Translations under genes and position numbers: made by a program | Notes under the pieces: model-generated | The model's input: the letters and a program-made list of their open reading frames with translations, nothing else | What the model was told of the DNA's origin: nothing | Database searches by the model: none | DNA from: an uncultured Oscillospiraceae bacterium | GTDB lineage: Bacteria; Bacillota; Clostridia; Oscillospirales; Oscillospiraceae | Assembly (NCBI GenBank): GCA_947628805.1 | Contig: CANRBG010000014.1 | Coordinates: 1-38,630, forward strand | Direction of reading: 5' to 3' | DNA: 38,630 nucleotides | In this document: positions 1 to 6,534 of the stretch, piece by piece | How positions within the stretch are numbered: position 1 is the first letter of the stretch | Layout: the number at the start of each line of letters is the position of its first letter

Positions 1-23
1 GGTTTCCCTTTTGGCATAAGCAA

Positions 24-69
24 CACCCCATTCGTTATCAGTATACCATACTGTCTAACAAATGGGGTG
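24..69. repeat. 46-base interrupted palindrome downstream of hypB
   Basis: Outer arms CACCCCATT (24-32) and AATGGGGTG (61-69) pair. So do GTTA (34-37) with TAAC (56-59), and CAGTAT (39-44) with ATACTG (48-53) around a three-base loop. Only one mismatched pair and a small internal loop interrupt the fold. It lies 27 bases past the hypB stop, so it could end that operon, but no T-run follows on the minus strand. It may instead be part of a repeat cut by the window edge. Confidence 0.6.
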
Positions 70-96
70 CTGTTCACTTTTGCTATGGGGTGATAT

Positions 97-765
97 TCAT
101 TTATTCCAGGCGGCAGTCTGCCGGCGGAGCCAGTCCTCCCAGGCAGGGAAGCCCTCGCCAGTCCTGGCGCAGACCGGGAAGATCTCGATGGCGGGATTGC
201 GCATTTTGGCGTACTCCGTCACCTTGTCCATGTCAAAGTCGAAGTAGGGCAGCACGTCGATCTTGTTGATGAGCAGCGCGTGGCACACCTCGAACATCAG
301 CGGGTATTTCAGAGGCTTGTCGTGGCCCTCCGGCACCGACAGGATGGCCACGTTTTTGCCGGCCCCCGTGTCGAACTCCGCCGGGCACACCAGGTTGCCC
401 ACGTTTTCAAGCACCACCAGGTCGAAGCCCTCCGCGCCCAGCTCCTTCAGGCCTTGCTCGGTCATGCCCGCGTCCAGGTGACACATGCCCCCGGTGTGGA
501 TCTGGATGGCGGCGGCCCCGGCGGCGGCGATGGCCTCCGCGTCCACGGTGGCGTCGATATCCGCCTCCATGACGCCGATGCGCAGCTCGTCTTTCAGGTC
601 CGCGATGGTCCTTTTCAGCGTGGTGGTCTTGCCCGCCCCGGGGGAGGACATGAGATTGACGAGAAAGGTCTTCTGCTCTTTCAGTTCCCGCCGTATCCTA
701 TCCGCCTCGGCGTTGTTGTCGGCAAAGACGCTCTGCTTCACCTCAATGACGCGTACCTTATCCAT
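97..765 (-). CDS. hypB: Hydrogenase/urease nickel incorporation GTPase HypB
   Basis: 222-residue SIMIBI-class GTPase that uses GTP hydrolysis to help HypA load nickel into [NiFe]-hydrogenase large subunits in the cytoplasm. The P-loop SSPGAGKTT is at residues 40-48. The family's metal-site Cys-His pair is in GGMCHLDAGM, followed by ENVGNLVCPAEFD, SVPEGHDKPLKYP and the guanine motif NKID. The histidine-rich N-terminal nickel store of some HypB proteins is absent. The gene overlaps hypA by 8 bases and ends an operon starting at 5052. No hydrogenase structural gene is in the window, so the client enzyme is not visible. Family assignment is very secure. Confidence 0.96.
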   Translation of the reverse strand: MDKVRVIEVKQSVFADNNAEADRIRRELKEQKTFLVNLMSSPGAGKTTTLKRTIADLKDELRIGVMEADIDATVDAEAIAAAGAAAIQIHTGGMCHLDAGMTEQGLKELGAEGFDLVVLENVGNLVCPAEFDTGAGKNVAILSVPEGHDKPLKYPLMFEVCHALLINKIDVLPYFDFDMDKVTEYAKMRNPAIEIFPVCARTGEGFPAWEDWLRRQTAAWNK

Positions 766-1123
766 CGCTGGGTCCCTCCTCCGGTACCTCGATCTCTTTG
801 ATCATGAACTCATTTCCCTGCAAAAGGTATGTGTTGCCGCCGCCGCAGTAGGGGCAGGTCCGGCCGTGCTCCACGGTGCCATACTGTTTTTGGCAGTCCT
901 CACACCAGGTGACGGCCTTGATAGGCTCTACCCTAAGCTCCGCCCCGGCCACCAGCGGTTCCCGGGCCGACGCCCACTTCCAGCAGTCGGTCAGATAGCT
1001 GGGGATCACAGAGGACACCTCCCCCAGCTGGAGGGTGACGGCGGAGATCCGCGTCACGGCGTTTTCCGCCGCCACCTTCTTCAGACTGTCGATCACGTGG
1101 AACACCACGCCCAGCTCATGCAT
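758..1123 (-). CDS. hypA: Hydrogenase maturation nickel metallochaperone HypA
   Basis: 121-residue HypA, the zinc-containing nickel chaperone that works with HypB on [NiFe]-hydrogenase. It begins with the conserved MHE, whose His2 and N-terminus bind nickel. The zinc site is two CxxC pairs: C74/C77 in WCEDC and C90/C93 in CPYC. Length is normal for the family. It overlaps the upstream oxidoreductase by 8 bases and the downstream hypB by 8 bases, so the three are probably translationally coupled. Some HypA paralogues serve urease, but no urease gene is present here. Confidence 0.95.
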   Translation of the reverse strand: MHELGVVFHVIDSLKKVAAENAVTRISAVTLQLGEVSSVIPSYLTDCWKWASAREPLVAGAELRVEPIKAVTWCEDCQKQYGTVEHGRTCPYCGGGNTYLLQGNEFMIKEIEVPEEGPSDG

Positions 1124-3902
1124 TTTGACTCTTCTTGCCGAATTTGATGTGGATGGCCTGCTTGGCGGCGTAGGGGAGGATCTCCTTGAGTTTGTCCTCG
1201 GCGGGGATCATGTGGGTGCACTCGGGCCGGTCCCGATGCAGGGTGATGGCCCCAAAGGCGCACTTGGTGGTGCACACGCCGCAGCCGATGCAGCGGTTGG
1301 GGTCCACGATGGACGCGCCGCAGCCCAAGCACCGGGCCGTCTCCTTCTTGACCTGTTCCTCGGTGAAGGGCACCCGCTCGTCCTTAAAGGTCTTACGCAG
1401 GGCCTCGTTGTAGCCGATGCGCTGGCGGGGGGTGTTGTCAAAGGAGGCCTCGTCGATCTTGATGTCGGTCTTGTCCAGCTCCACGAAGTGGTTGGGGTTA
1501 CGGCCGATGGTCAGGCTGGAGTGGGGCTGCACGAACCGGTGCAGACTCACGGCCCCTTGGTGGCCGGCGGCGATGGCGTCGATGGCGAATTTCTGGCCGG
1601 TATAGGCGTCGCCGCCCACGAAGATATCCGGCTCGGCGGTCTGGTAGGTGACCGGGTCCGCCTTGGCGGTGCCGTTGGGGTTGAACTCCACCTTTGTGCC
1701 CTTGAGAAGCTCCTTCCAGTCCACCTTCTGGCCGATGCAGTACAGGACCGTTGTGCACTCGGCGGTCTCGGTCTCATTGTCGTCAAAGGTGGGGGCGAAG
1801 CGACCCTCGGCGTTTTTCACGGACAGGCACTTGCGGAATTTGACGCCGGCGCACTTGCCGTCCGCCGCCAGGACCTCGGTCTGGCCCCAGCCGGCGTGGA
1901 TCTGAACGCCGTCCCGCTCGCACTCGGACCGGTCTTCCTCGCCCATGGGCATATCGTCGTAGCCCTCCAGGCAGTACATGCTCACGCTCTCGGCCCCGCA
2001 GCGGACCGCCGTCCGGGCCACGTCCGCGGCGATGTTGCCGCCGCCGATGACCACCACCTTGCCGGTGAGCTTCACATCGCCGGTCAGGTTCACGGCCCGC
2101 ATGAAGTCGATGCCGGCCTGGACGCCTTTCGCGTCGTCGCCGGGCACGCCCAGCCTGCCGCCGGACTGCAGGCCCACGGCCACGTAAAAGCCCTTGAATC
2201 CCTGCTCCCGGAGCTGGGCGATGGTCACGTCCTTGCCGACCTCCACGCCGGTCCTGAACTGGACGCCCAGGGCCCGCAGCACGTCGATCTCCGCTTCCAC
2301 CACGTCCTTTTCCAGCCGGAAGCCGGGGATGCCGTTCATCAGCATGCCGCCCACCCGCTGCTCCTTCTCGAACACGGTGGGGACGTAGCCCTTCTCCGCC
2401 AGGTAATAGGCGCAGCTCAGGCCGGCGGGGCCGCCGCCGATGATGGCGATCTTTTCCTCAAACTCGCCCTGTACCTTGGGCACCACCTTCTCCGGGATGA
2501 ACCGGGTAGCCGCGTCCAGGTCCTGCTGGGCGATGAACCGCTTCACCTCGTCGATGGCCACGGCCTGGTCCACGGTGCCCCGGGTGCAGGCGTCCTCGCA
2601 GCGGCGGTTGCAGATGCGGCCGCAGACGGCGGGGAAGGGGTTTTCCCGCTTGATGAGCTGCAACGCCTCGGTATACTTGCCCTGGGCCGCCAGCTTCAGG
2701 TAGCCCTGGACGGCGATGTGGGCCGGGCAGGCGGTCTTGCAGGGGGAGGTGCCGGACTCGTGGGAGTTGACGCGGTTTTTGTCCCGGTAGTCCACGGTCC
2801 ACATGTGCTCGCCCCAGCTCTGCTCGCTGGGCAGAGGCTGGCGGGGATAGGTGACCTGGCTGCCGTCGGCCTTGCACAGCTTCTGGCCCAGCTTCACCGC
2901 CCCGGCGGGGCAGTATTCCACGCACCGGCCGCAGGCCACGCACTCGTCCTTGTCCACGTGGGCCACATAGGCGGAGCGGGACATGTTGGGGGTGTTGAAA
3001 AGCTGGCTGGTCCGCAGGGCGTAGCACACGTTCACGTTGCAGTTGCAGATGGCGAAAATTTTATTCTCGCCGTCGATGTTGGTGATCTGATGGACGAAGC
3101 CGTTGTCCTCGGCCTTTTTGAAGATGGCAAGGGCCTCCTCCTTGGTGATGTACCGGCCGCCCTTGCCGGTCTCCACCACGTAGTCGGCCATATCGCCCAC
3201 GGCCACGCACCAGTCCATGAAGTCGTCGGCGCAGCCCTCTTCATAGGTCTGGCGGGACCGGCGGCAGGAGCAGGGGCTGGCGGCGTACTTGCCCTCGTAC
3301 TTGTCCAGCCAGTGGGAGATGTGCTCCAGGGAGACGGACTTGTCCTCCATCTCGATGGCCTTTTCCACGGGGATCACGTGCATGCCGATGCCCGCGCCGC
3401 CGGGAGGCACCATGGGGGTCACCTTGGTCAGGGGCAGGAAGCTCATCCGCTCGAAGAAGCGGCCCATCTCCGGGTGCTGGCCGATCACGTCCATGTTCAT
3501 GTTGGTGAACTCGGCGCTGCCGGGCACGTACATGGGCAGGACCCAGCGTTTTTCATGCTGGGGATTCTTGCCGTCCAGGTTTTCCCAGTTGTACTCCAGG
3601 ATGCCCAGCCAGCTCAGATGCTCCAGCATCTTCTCCAGCTTTTCGGTCTCCATGCCGGACAGCTCCTGGAGCTGCTTGAAGGTCTTGGGCTTGCGGACCC
3701 CCAGCTTGGCGGCGAATTCCGCTTCCTCGTCCGTCAGGATGGCAGACAGGGCCCAGTACTCCGGGTCGTCCTTGGTGATCTTCTTCAGCCCCAGCTTCTG
3801 GGGGATGCGGTCGGTGATCAGCTTGCCCAGCTTGGCGATGGGCTCCCGCATGGGCTCCTCCCGTACGATCTTGTCGGGATTGGGATCATGGATCGATGCC
3901 AT
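1116..3902 (-). CDS. Large FAD/NAD(P) oxidoreductase with ferredoxin domains at both ends (GltD-like core)
   Basis: 928 residues from the ATG at 3902, chosen because GGAAGGAGAG sits just upstream; an ATG at 3929 has no such site. An unfamiliar N-terminal domain (about 1-310) carries CSCRR near 211 and CNCNVNVC near 286. A 4Fe-4S motif CVACGRCVEYC follows at about 321-331. Next comes a GltD/DPYD-type cysteine-rich helical domain (CKTACPAHI to CEDAC, about 388-441), an FAD site GGGPAG near 489, an NAD(P) site GGGNIA near 620, and a C-terminal cluster (CLGCG, CIGCGVCTTKC, about 858-881). It resembles the glutamate synthase small-subunit superfamily, in which NAD(P)H electrons pass through FAD to Fe-S centres. 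The true acceptor is unknown. It lies between a membrane protein gene and hypAB in one operon. Confidence 0.85.
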   Translation of the reverse strand: MASIHDPNPDKIVREEPMREPIAKLGKLITDRIPQKLGLKKITKDDPEYWALSAILTDEEAEFAAKLGVRKPKTFKQLQELSGMETEKLEKMLEHLSWLGILEYNWENLDGKNPQHEKRWVLPMYVPGSAEFTNMNMDVIGQHPEMGRFFERMSFLPLTKVTPMVPPGGAGIGMHVIPVEKAIEMEDKSVSLEHISHWLDKYEGKYAASPCSCRRSRQTYEEGCADDFMDWCVAVGDMADYVVETGKGGRYITKEEALAIFKKAEDNGFVHQITNIDGENKIFAICNCNVNVCYALRTSQLFNTPNMSRSAYVAHVDKDECVACGRCVEYCPAGAVKLGQKLCKADGSQVTYPRQPLPSEQSWGEHMWTVDYRDKNRVNSHESGTSPCKTACPAHIAVQGYLKLAAQGKYTEALQLIKRENPFPAVCGRICNRRCEDACTRGTVDQAVAIDEVKRFIAQQDLDAATRFIPEKVVPKVQGEFEEKIAIIGGGPAGLSCAYYLAEKGYVPTVFEKEQRVGGMLMNGIPGFRLEKDVVEAEIDVLRALGVQFRTGVEVGKDVTIAQLREQGFKGFYVAVGLQSGGRLGVPGDDAKGVQAGIDFMRAVNLTGDVKLTGKVVVIGGGNIAADVARTAVRCGAESVSMYCLEGYDDMPMGEEDRSECERDGVQIHAGWGQTEVLAADGKCAGVKFRKCLSVKNAEGRFAPTFDDNETETAECTTVLYCIGQKVDWKELLKGTKVEFNPNGTAKADPVTYQTAEPDIFVGGDAYTGQKFAIDAIAAGHQGAVSLHRFVQPHSSLTIGRNPNHFVELDKTDIKIDEASFDNTPRQRIGYNEALRKTFKDERVPFTEEQVKKETARCLGCGASIVDPNRCIGCGVCTTKCAFGAITLHRDRPECTHMIPAEDKLKEILPYAAKQAIHIKFGKKSQNA

Positions 3903-3926
3903 TGTCTCTCTCCTTCCATTGATGGC

Positions 3927-3960
3927 CATATGCCCCCCGCCGAAAAGCGTGGAGCATATG
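3927..3960 (-). other. Intercistronic hairpin
   Basis: CATATGC (3927-3933) pairs with GCATATG (3954-3960), with two further pairs beyond a mismatch. It lies between the membrane protein gene and the oxidoreductase and has no T-run. It is more likely an mRNA processing or stability structure than a terminator. Confidence 0.4.
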
Positions 3961-4005
3961 GTATGTGTTTGCTTTCTCTCCGCCGGCCTTACGCCTCCGT
4001 CGGAC

Positions 4006-5052
4006 TCACTCGGCCCGGGCCATGGCCTCCTCGAAGTCCTTGGTGCCCTTGAAGACCTCGTGCTTGTAGGGGTTGATATGCTGGGCCTTGGCCCGCTTGA
4101 CGATCAGGGCCAGCGCCGCGCAGTTGATCAGGATGCTGAGCACCGCTACCACGCCCTGGGCGCGGGGATCGGCCGCCGTGGGGTGGATGGCCGCGTCCAT
4201 GAACCCATCCGCGTACAGGCTGGGGATCACGGAGAAACGGCTGTAATCCTGGAACATGGGGAACACCTGGGCAAACATGCACCAGGTAGCCAGGGTGTTG
4301 GCCCGGTTCTGGATCCAGCCGCCCTTGTTCCAGAAGATGGCCGCCACGGTGGGGGCCAGCAGCAGCGCGAAGCCGCAGTACCAGGCGTGGGTGGGCAGAT
4401 TCAGATAGGTGTACTCAAAGTTCCACACGTCGTAGGCCAGGATGTAGACCCAGGTCATGTCGGGCCAGAGCATGTCGTCCTTCTTCTTGGAGGAATAGAT
4501 GCCCCACCAGCCGGTCATGCACAGGATGTTGATGATGCCGGCCAGGCCGTTGGCCCAGTTCCACCAGCCGCCGTAGACCCACACGCCCTCGCTGGACAGC
4601 CACCAGCGGTCGCCGTTCTGGGCCAGAGCCAGGGAGCCCTTGACCGCGCTCTCGAAGTCGCTGGCAACGGCGATCAGGATGTTGATCGCCACGATGATGA
4701 ACGGGAAGGGCTTGAACCAGTCTTTCTTGCCCAGCCCGGTCTTGTATTTGAGCATCATGAAGCCGATGCAGCCGATGCTGGCCGCGTAGAGCTTGGCATA
4801 GTGGAACCAGCTGTTCATGTACACATAGGTGGGGTTTTTCAGGGCCCACTCCGCGCCCCGGGCCGCGCCCACGTAAATGGCGATGAAATACACCGTCAGG
4901 CCGCCCAGCACGCCTACGAAGAAGCCGTAACCGCCCAGCTTGGTCCGCCGCTGGATCTCGTTGGTGATGATGAGTCCCAGGAACACCAGGATCCACCCCA
5001 CCACCTGATAGATGGAATTCTCGCCGTACACTTGGAAAAGCATCTTTTTCAC
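4006..5052 (-). CDS. Tryptophan-rich polytopic membrane protein (DUF5692-like)
   Basis: 348 residues with about eight to nine hydrophobic stretches and many Trp residues, for example DRWWLSSEGVWVYGGWWNWANG and DMTWVYILAYDVWNFEY. It has no cofactor motif I recognise. From memory it matches what is annotated as DUF5692 in Clostridia; that name needs a profile search. The start has a good site (GGGAGGG) and the gene is first in the operon leading to the oxidoreductase and hypAB. One possibility is a membrane partner or channel for that redox enzyme, inferred from context only. It diverges from the LysR-type gene. Confidence 0.7.
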   Translation of the reverse strand: MKKMLFQVYGENSIYQVVGWILVFLGLIITNEIQRRTKLGGYGFFVGVLGGLTVYFIAIYVGAARGAEWALKNPTYVYMNSWFHYAKLYAASIGCIGFMMLKYKTGLGKKDWFKPFPFIIVAINILIAVASDFESAVKGSLALAQNGDRWWLSSEGVWVYGGWWNWANGLAGIINILCMTGWWGIYSSKKKDDMLWPDMTWVYILAYDVWNFEYTYLNLPTHAWYCGFALLLAPTVAAIFWNKGGWIQNRANTLATWCMFAQVFPMFQDYSRFSVIPSLYADGFMDAAIHPTAADPRAQGVVAVLSILINCAALALIVKRAKAQHINPYKHEVFKGTKDFEEAMARAE

Positions 5053-5125
5053 CCTCCCATAAAAAGTATGAGCGACCCACGGCCGTTCATGATTTATTCA
5101 CAATTTAAATATATCGTCCCCTGCG

Positions 5126-5154
5126 TTGCAAAACAATTCGATTTGCGGTATAAT
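5126..5154 (+). promoter_or_regulatory. Promoter of the LysR-type gene
   Basis: TTGCAA (5126-5131), 17 bases, TATAAT (5149-5154), 46 bases before the GTG start. The -35 box is its own reverse complement, so it could also serve a divergent promoter for the membrane protein gene, but no good -10 is visible on that side. Confidence 0.7.
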
Positions 5155-5175
5155 TTATTCCAACGTGGAATAAAT
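5153..5175. promoter_or_regulatory. Perfect palindrome, probable LysR-type operator
   Basis: Arms ATTTATTCCA (5153-5162) and TGGAATAAAT (5166-5175) around the spacer ACG are perfect over 10 bases. The core TTCCAACGTGGAA fits the T-N11-A LysR box. It overlaps the -10 box of the LysR-type gene and lies about 100 bases upstream of the divergent operon, the usual place for autoregulation and divergent activation. Confidence 0.65.
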
Positions 5176-5199
5176 CGTCGAATCGGGGGGGCGGAAACG

Positions 5200-5997
5200 G
5201 TGGACACGGAATACATTCGGGAATTCGTGATGCTGGCGGACTGCCTGAATTTCAGCGAGGCGGCGGAGACGGCCATGGACGATTACAAGCGCCGGGCCAG
5301 CACCTCCCTCACCATCGCCATCATGCAAAATCCCCAGTATTACGACATGGCCCGGTACATCATAAGCTTCCGGCGGGCCCACCCGGACCTGGCTTTCACC
5401 ATGGTGGAGGGGGATGAATTCCAGCTTTACGATCTGTTTCGAAAGAAGATGGTGAATATTTTTCCCACCTTTTCCACCTTTCGGGGCATGGAGAATTTCC
5501 AATTCATGCCCTTGGCGGAGAGCGCCGTGGTGGCGATGGTGAGCCGGGACCACCCCCTGGCCGGGGCGGAGAGCGTCCGTCTTCGGGACCTGGCCGGAGA
5601 GCGGCTGCTGCTGCCGGCCCGGAACGGGGCCCTGTCCCGGCTGATCCGGGGCGCGTTCCGCCGGGAGGGGCTGGAGCCGGAGGTCATATACGAGGGCAGC
5701 TCCACCGGCAGCATCGACCTGGTCCGGGGCGGCATGGGCGTGGGTCTGCACGCCCGGGAGCTCGCCGCCGCCCTGGGCGGGGACCGGAGCGTGGCGGCCA
5801 TCCCGGTGGAGCCGGCGCTCACTTTTGCCTACGGTCTGGGCTACCGGGAGATGGACGCCCTGTCCCCCGCCGAGCAGCTGTATCTGACCCACATGCGTCA
5901 GTTCAGCCTCCCGGAAACGGCAAAGCGCGAAAACCCGGTTGACGAACGGCCCGACCGCGGCTACAATGGTGAAAAAACTAAATATATAGAGAGGTAG
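5200..5997 (+). CDS. LysR-type regulator lacking most of its helix-turn-helix
   Basis: 265 residues from a GTG at 5200 after a G-rich stretch. The first 20 residues (DTEYIREFVMLADCLNFSEA) are the usual LysR start. The sequence then passes straight to ETAMDDYKRRAS, which resembles the end of the dimerising linker helix, and continues into a complete effector domain (SLTIAIMQN to HMRQF). About 60 residues, covering the recognition helix and wing, are missing in frame. No stop codon or frameshift is seen. The last 30 or so residues look unlike the family and are encoded over the mscL promoter. The protein could still dimerise and bind a ligand but should not bind DNA normally. Pseudogene, assembly error or dominant-negative regulator are all possible. 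Confidence 0.75.
   Translation: MDTEYIREFVMLADCLNFSEAAETAMDDYKRRASTSLTIAIMQNPQYYDMARYIISFRRAHPDLAFTMVEGDEFQLYDLFRKKMVNIFPTFSTFRGMENFQFMPLAESAVVAMVSRDHPLAGAESVRLRDLAGERLLLPARNGALSRLIRGAFRREGLEPEVIYEGSSTGSIDLVRGGMGVGLHARELAAALGGDRSVAAIPVEPALTFAYGLGYREMDALSPAEQLYLTHMRQFSLPETAKRENPVDERPDRGYNGEKTKYIER
5939..5967 (+). promoter_or_regulatory. Promoter of mscL
   Basis: TTGACG (5939-5944), 17 bases, TACAAT (5962-5967). It lies inside the 3' end of the LysR-type reading frame, so mscL can be transcribed on its own. Confidence 0.8.
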
Positions 5998-6001
5998 AAA
6001 A

Positions 6002-6496
6002 ATGAAAAAGTTCTTCCAGGAATTCAAGGCGTTCGCCACCCGGGGCAACGTGATCGATCTGGCCGTCGGCGTGATCATCGGCGCGGCCTTCCAGAAGATC
6101 GTGACCTCCGCGGTCAACGATCTGGTGATGCCCCTGATCGGCCTGATCACCGGCAACTCCAACTTCAACGACGCGTTTTTCATCCTGCGTCTGCCGGAGG
6201 GCGTGGAGGCCTCCCAGGTCACCAGCCTTGCCACCGCCACAGAGCTGGGGGTGACCACGTTCAATTACGGCGCGTTCATCTCCGCGGTCATCGACTTTCT
6301 GATCATGGCCTTTGTGATCTTCCTGATGGTGAAGGCTCTGAACAAGGCCAGCGAACTCACCCACAAGAAGGCGGAGCCGGTGGAGGAAGCCCCCGCCACC
6401 AAGATCTGCCCCTACTGCCTGAGTGAGATCCCCGCCGGCGCCACCAAGTGCGCCCACTGCACTGCGGACCTGACCGCCGCCGTGGACGGGCAATAA
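6002..6496 (+). CDS. mscL: Large-conductance mechanosensitive channel MscL with C-terminal zinc ribbon
   Basis: 164 residues. The N-terminal helix FFQEFKAFATRGN and first membrane helix (NVIDLAVGVIIGAAFQKIV, about 16-35) are typical of MscL. A second membrane helix is at about 88-112 (YGAFISAVIDFLIMAFVIF). The channel opens in response to membrane tension and releases solutes during osmotic downshock. After the usual C-terminal helix there is an added zinc ribbon with cysteines 136, 139, 150 and 153 (CPYC and CAHC). This tail occurs in some Clostridia but not in the E. coli or Mycobacterium proteins. The start follows AGAGAGG and a strong promoter. Confidence 0.96.
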   Translation: MKKFFQEFKAFATRGNVIDLAVGVIIGAAFQKIVTSAVNDLVMPLIGLITGNSNFNDAFFILRLPEGVEASQVTSLATATELGVTTFNYGAFISAVIDFLIMAFVIFLMVKALNKASELTHKKAEPVEEAPATKICPYCLSEIPAGATKCAHCTADLTAAVDGQ

Positions 6497-6502
6497 TTAA
6501 CC

Positions 6503-6530
6503 ACCGGGCGCGGCAAAGGCCGCGCCCGGT
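6503..6530. terminator. Bidirectional terminator between mscL and prfC
   Basis: Perfect 12-base arms ACCGGGCGCGGC (6503-6514) and GCCGCGCCCGGT (6519-6530) with an AAAG loop, between two convergent genes. The T-runs on either side are weak. Confidence 0.75.
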
Positions 6531-6534
6531 TGAT

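Noticed and set aside
1035-4052. A very long open frame on the plus strand opposite the oxidoreductase gene
   Set aside because: It is the antisense of a high-GC gene. Its product is Gly/Ala/His/Val/Leu-rich low-complexity sequence with no domain, while the minus strand encodes clear Fe-S and Rossmann motifs.
3289-5199. Extension of the LysR-type frame far upstream
   Set aside because: The upstream part is antisense to the membrane protein and oxidoreductase genes. The promoter at 5126-5154 and the LysR start motif place the start at 5200.
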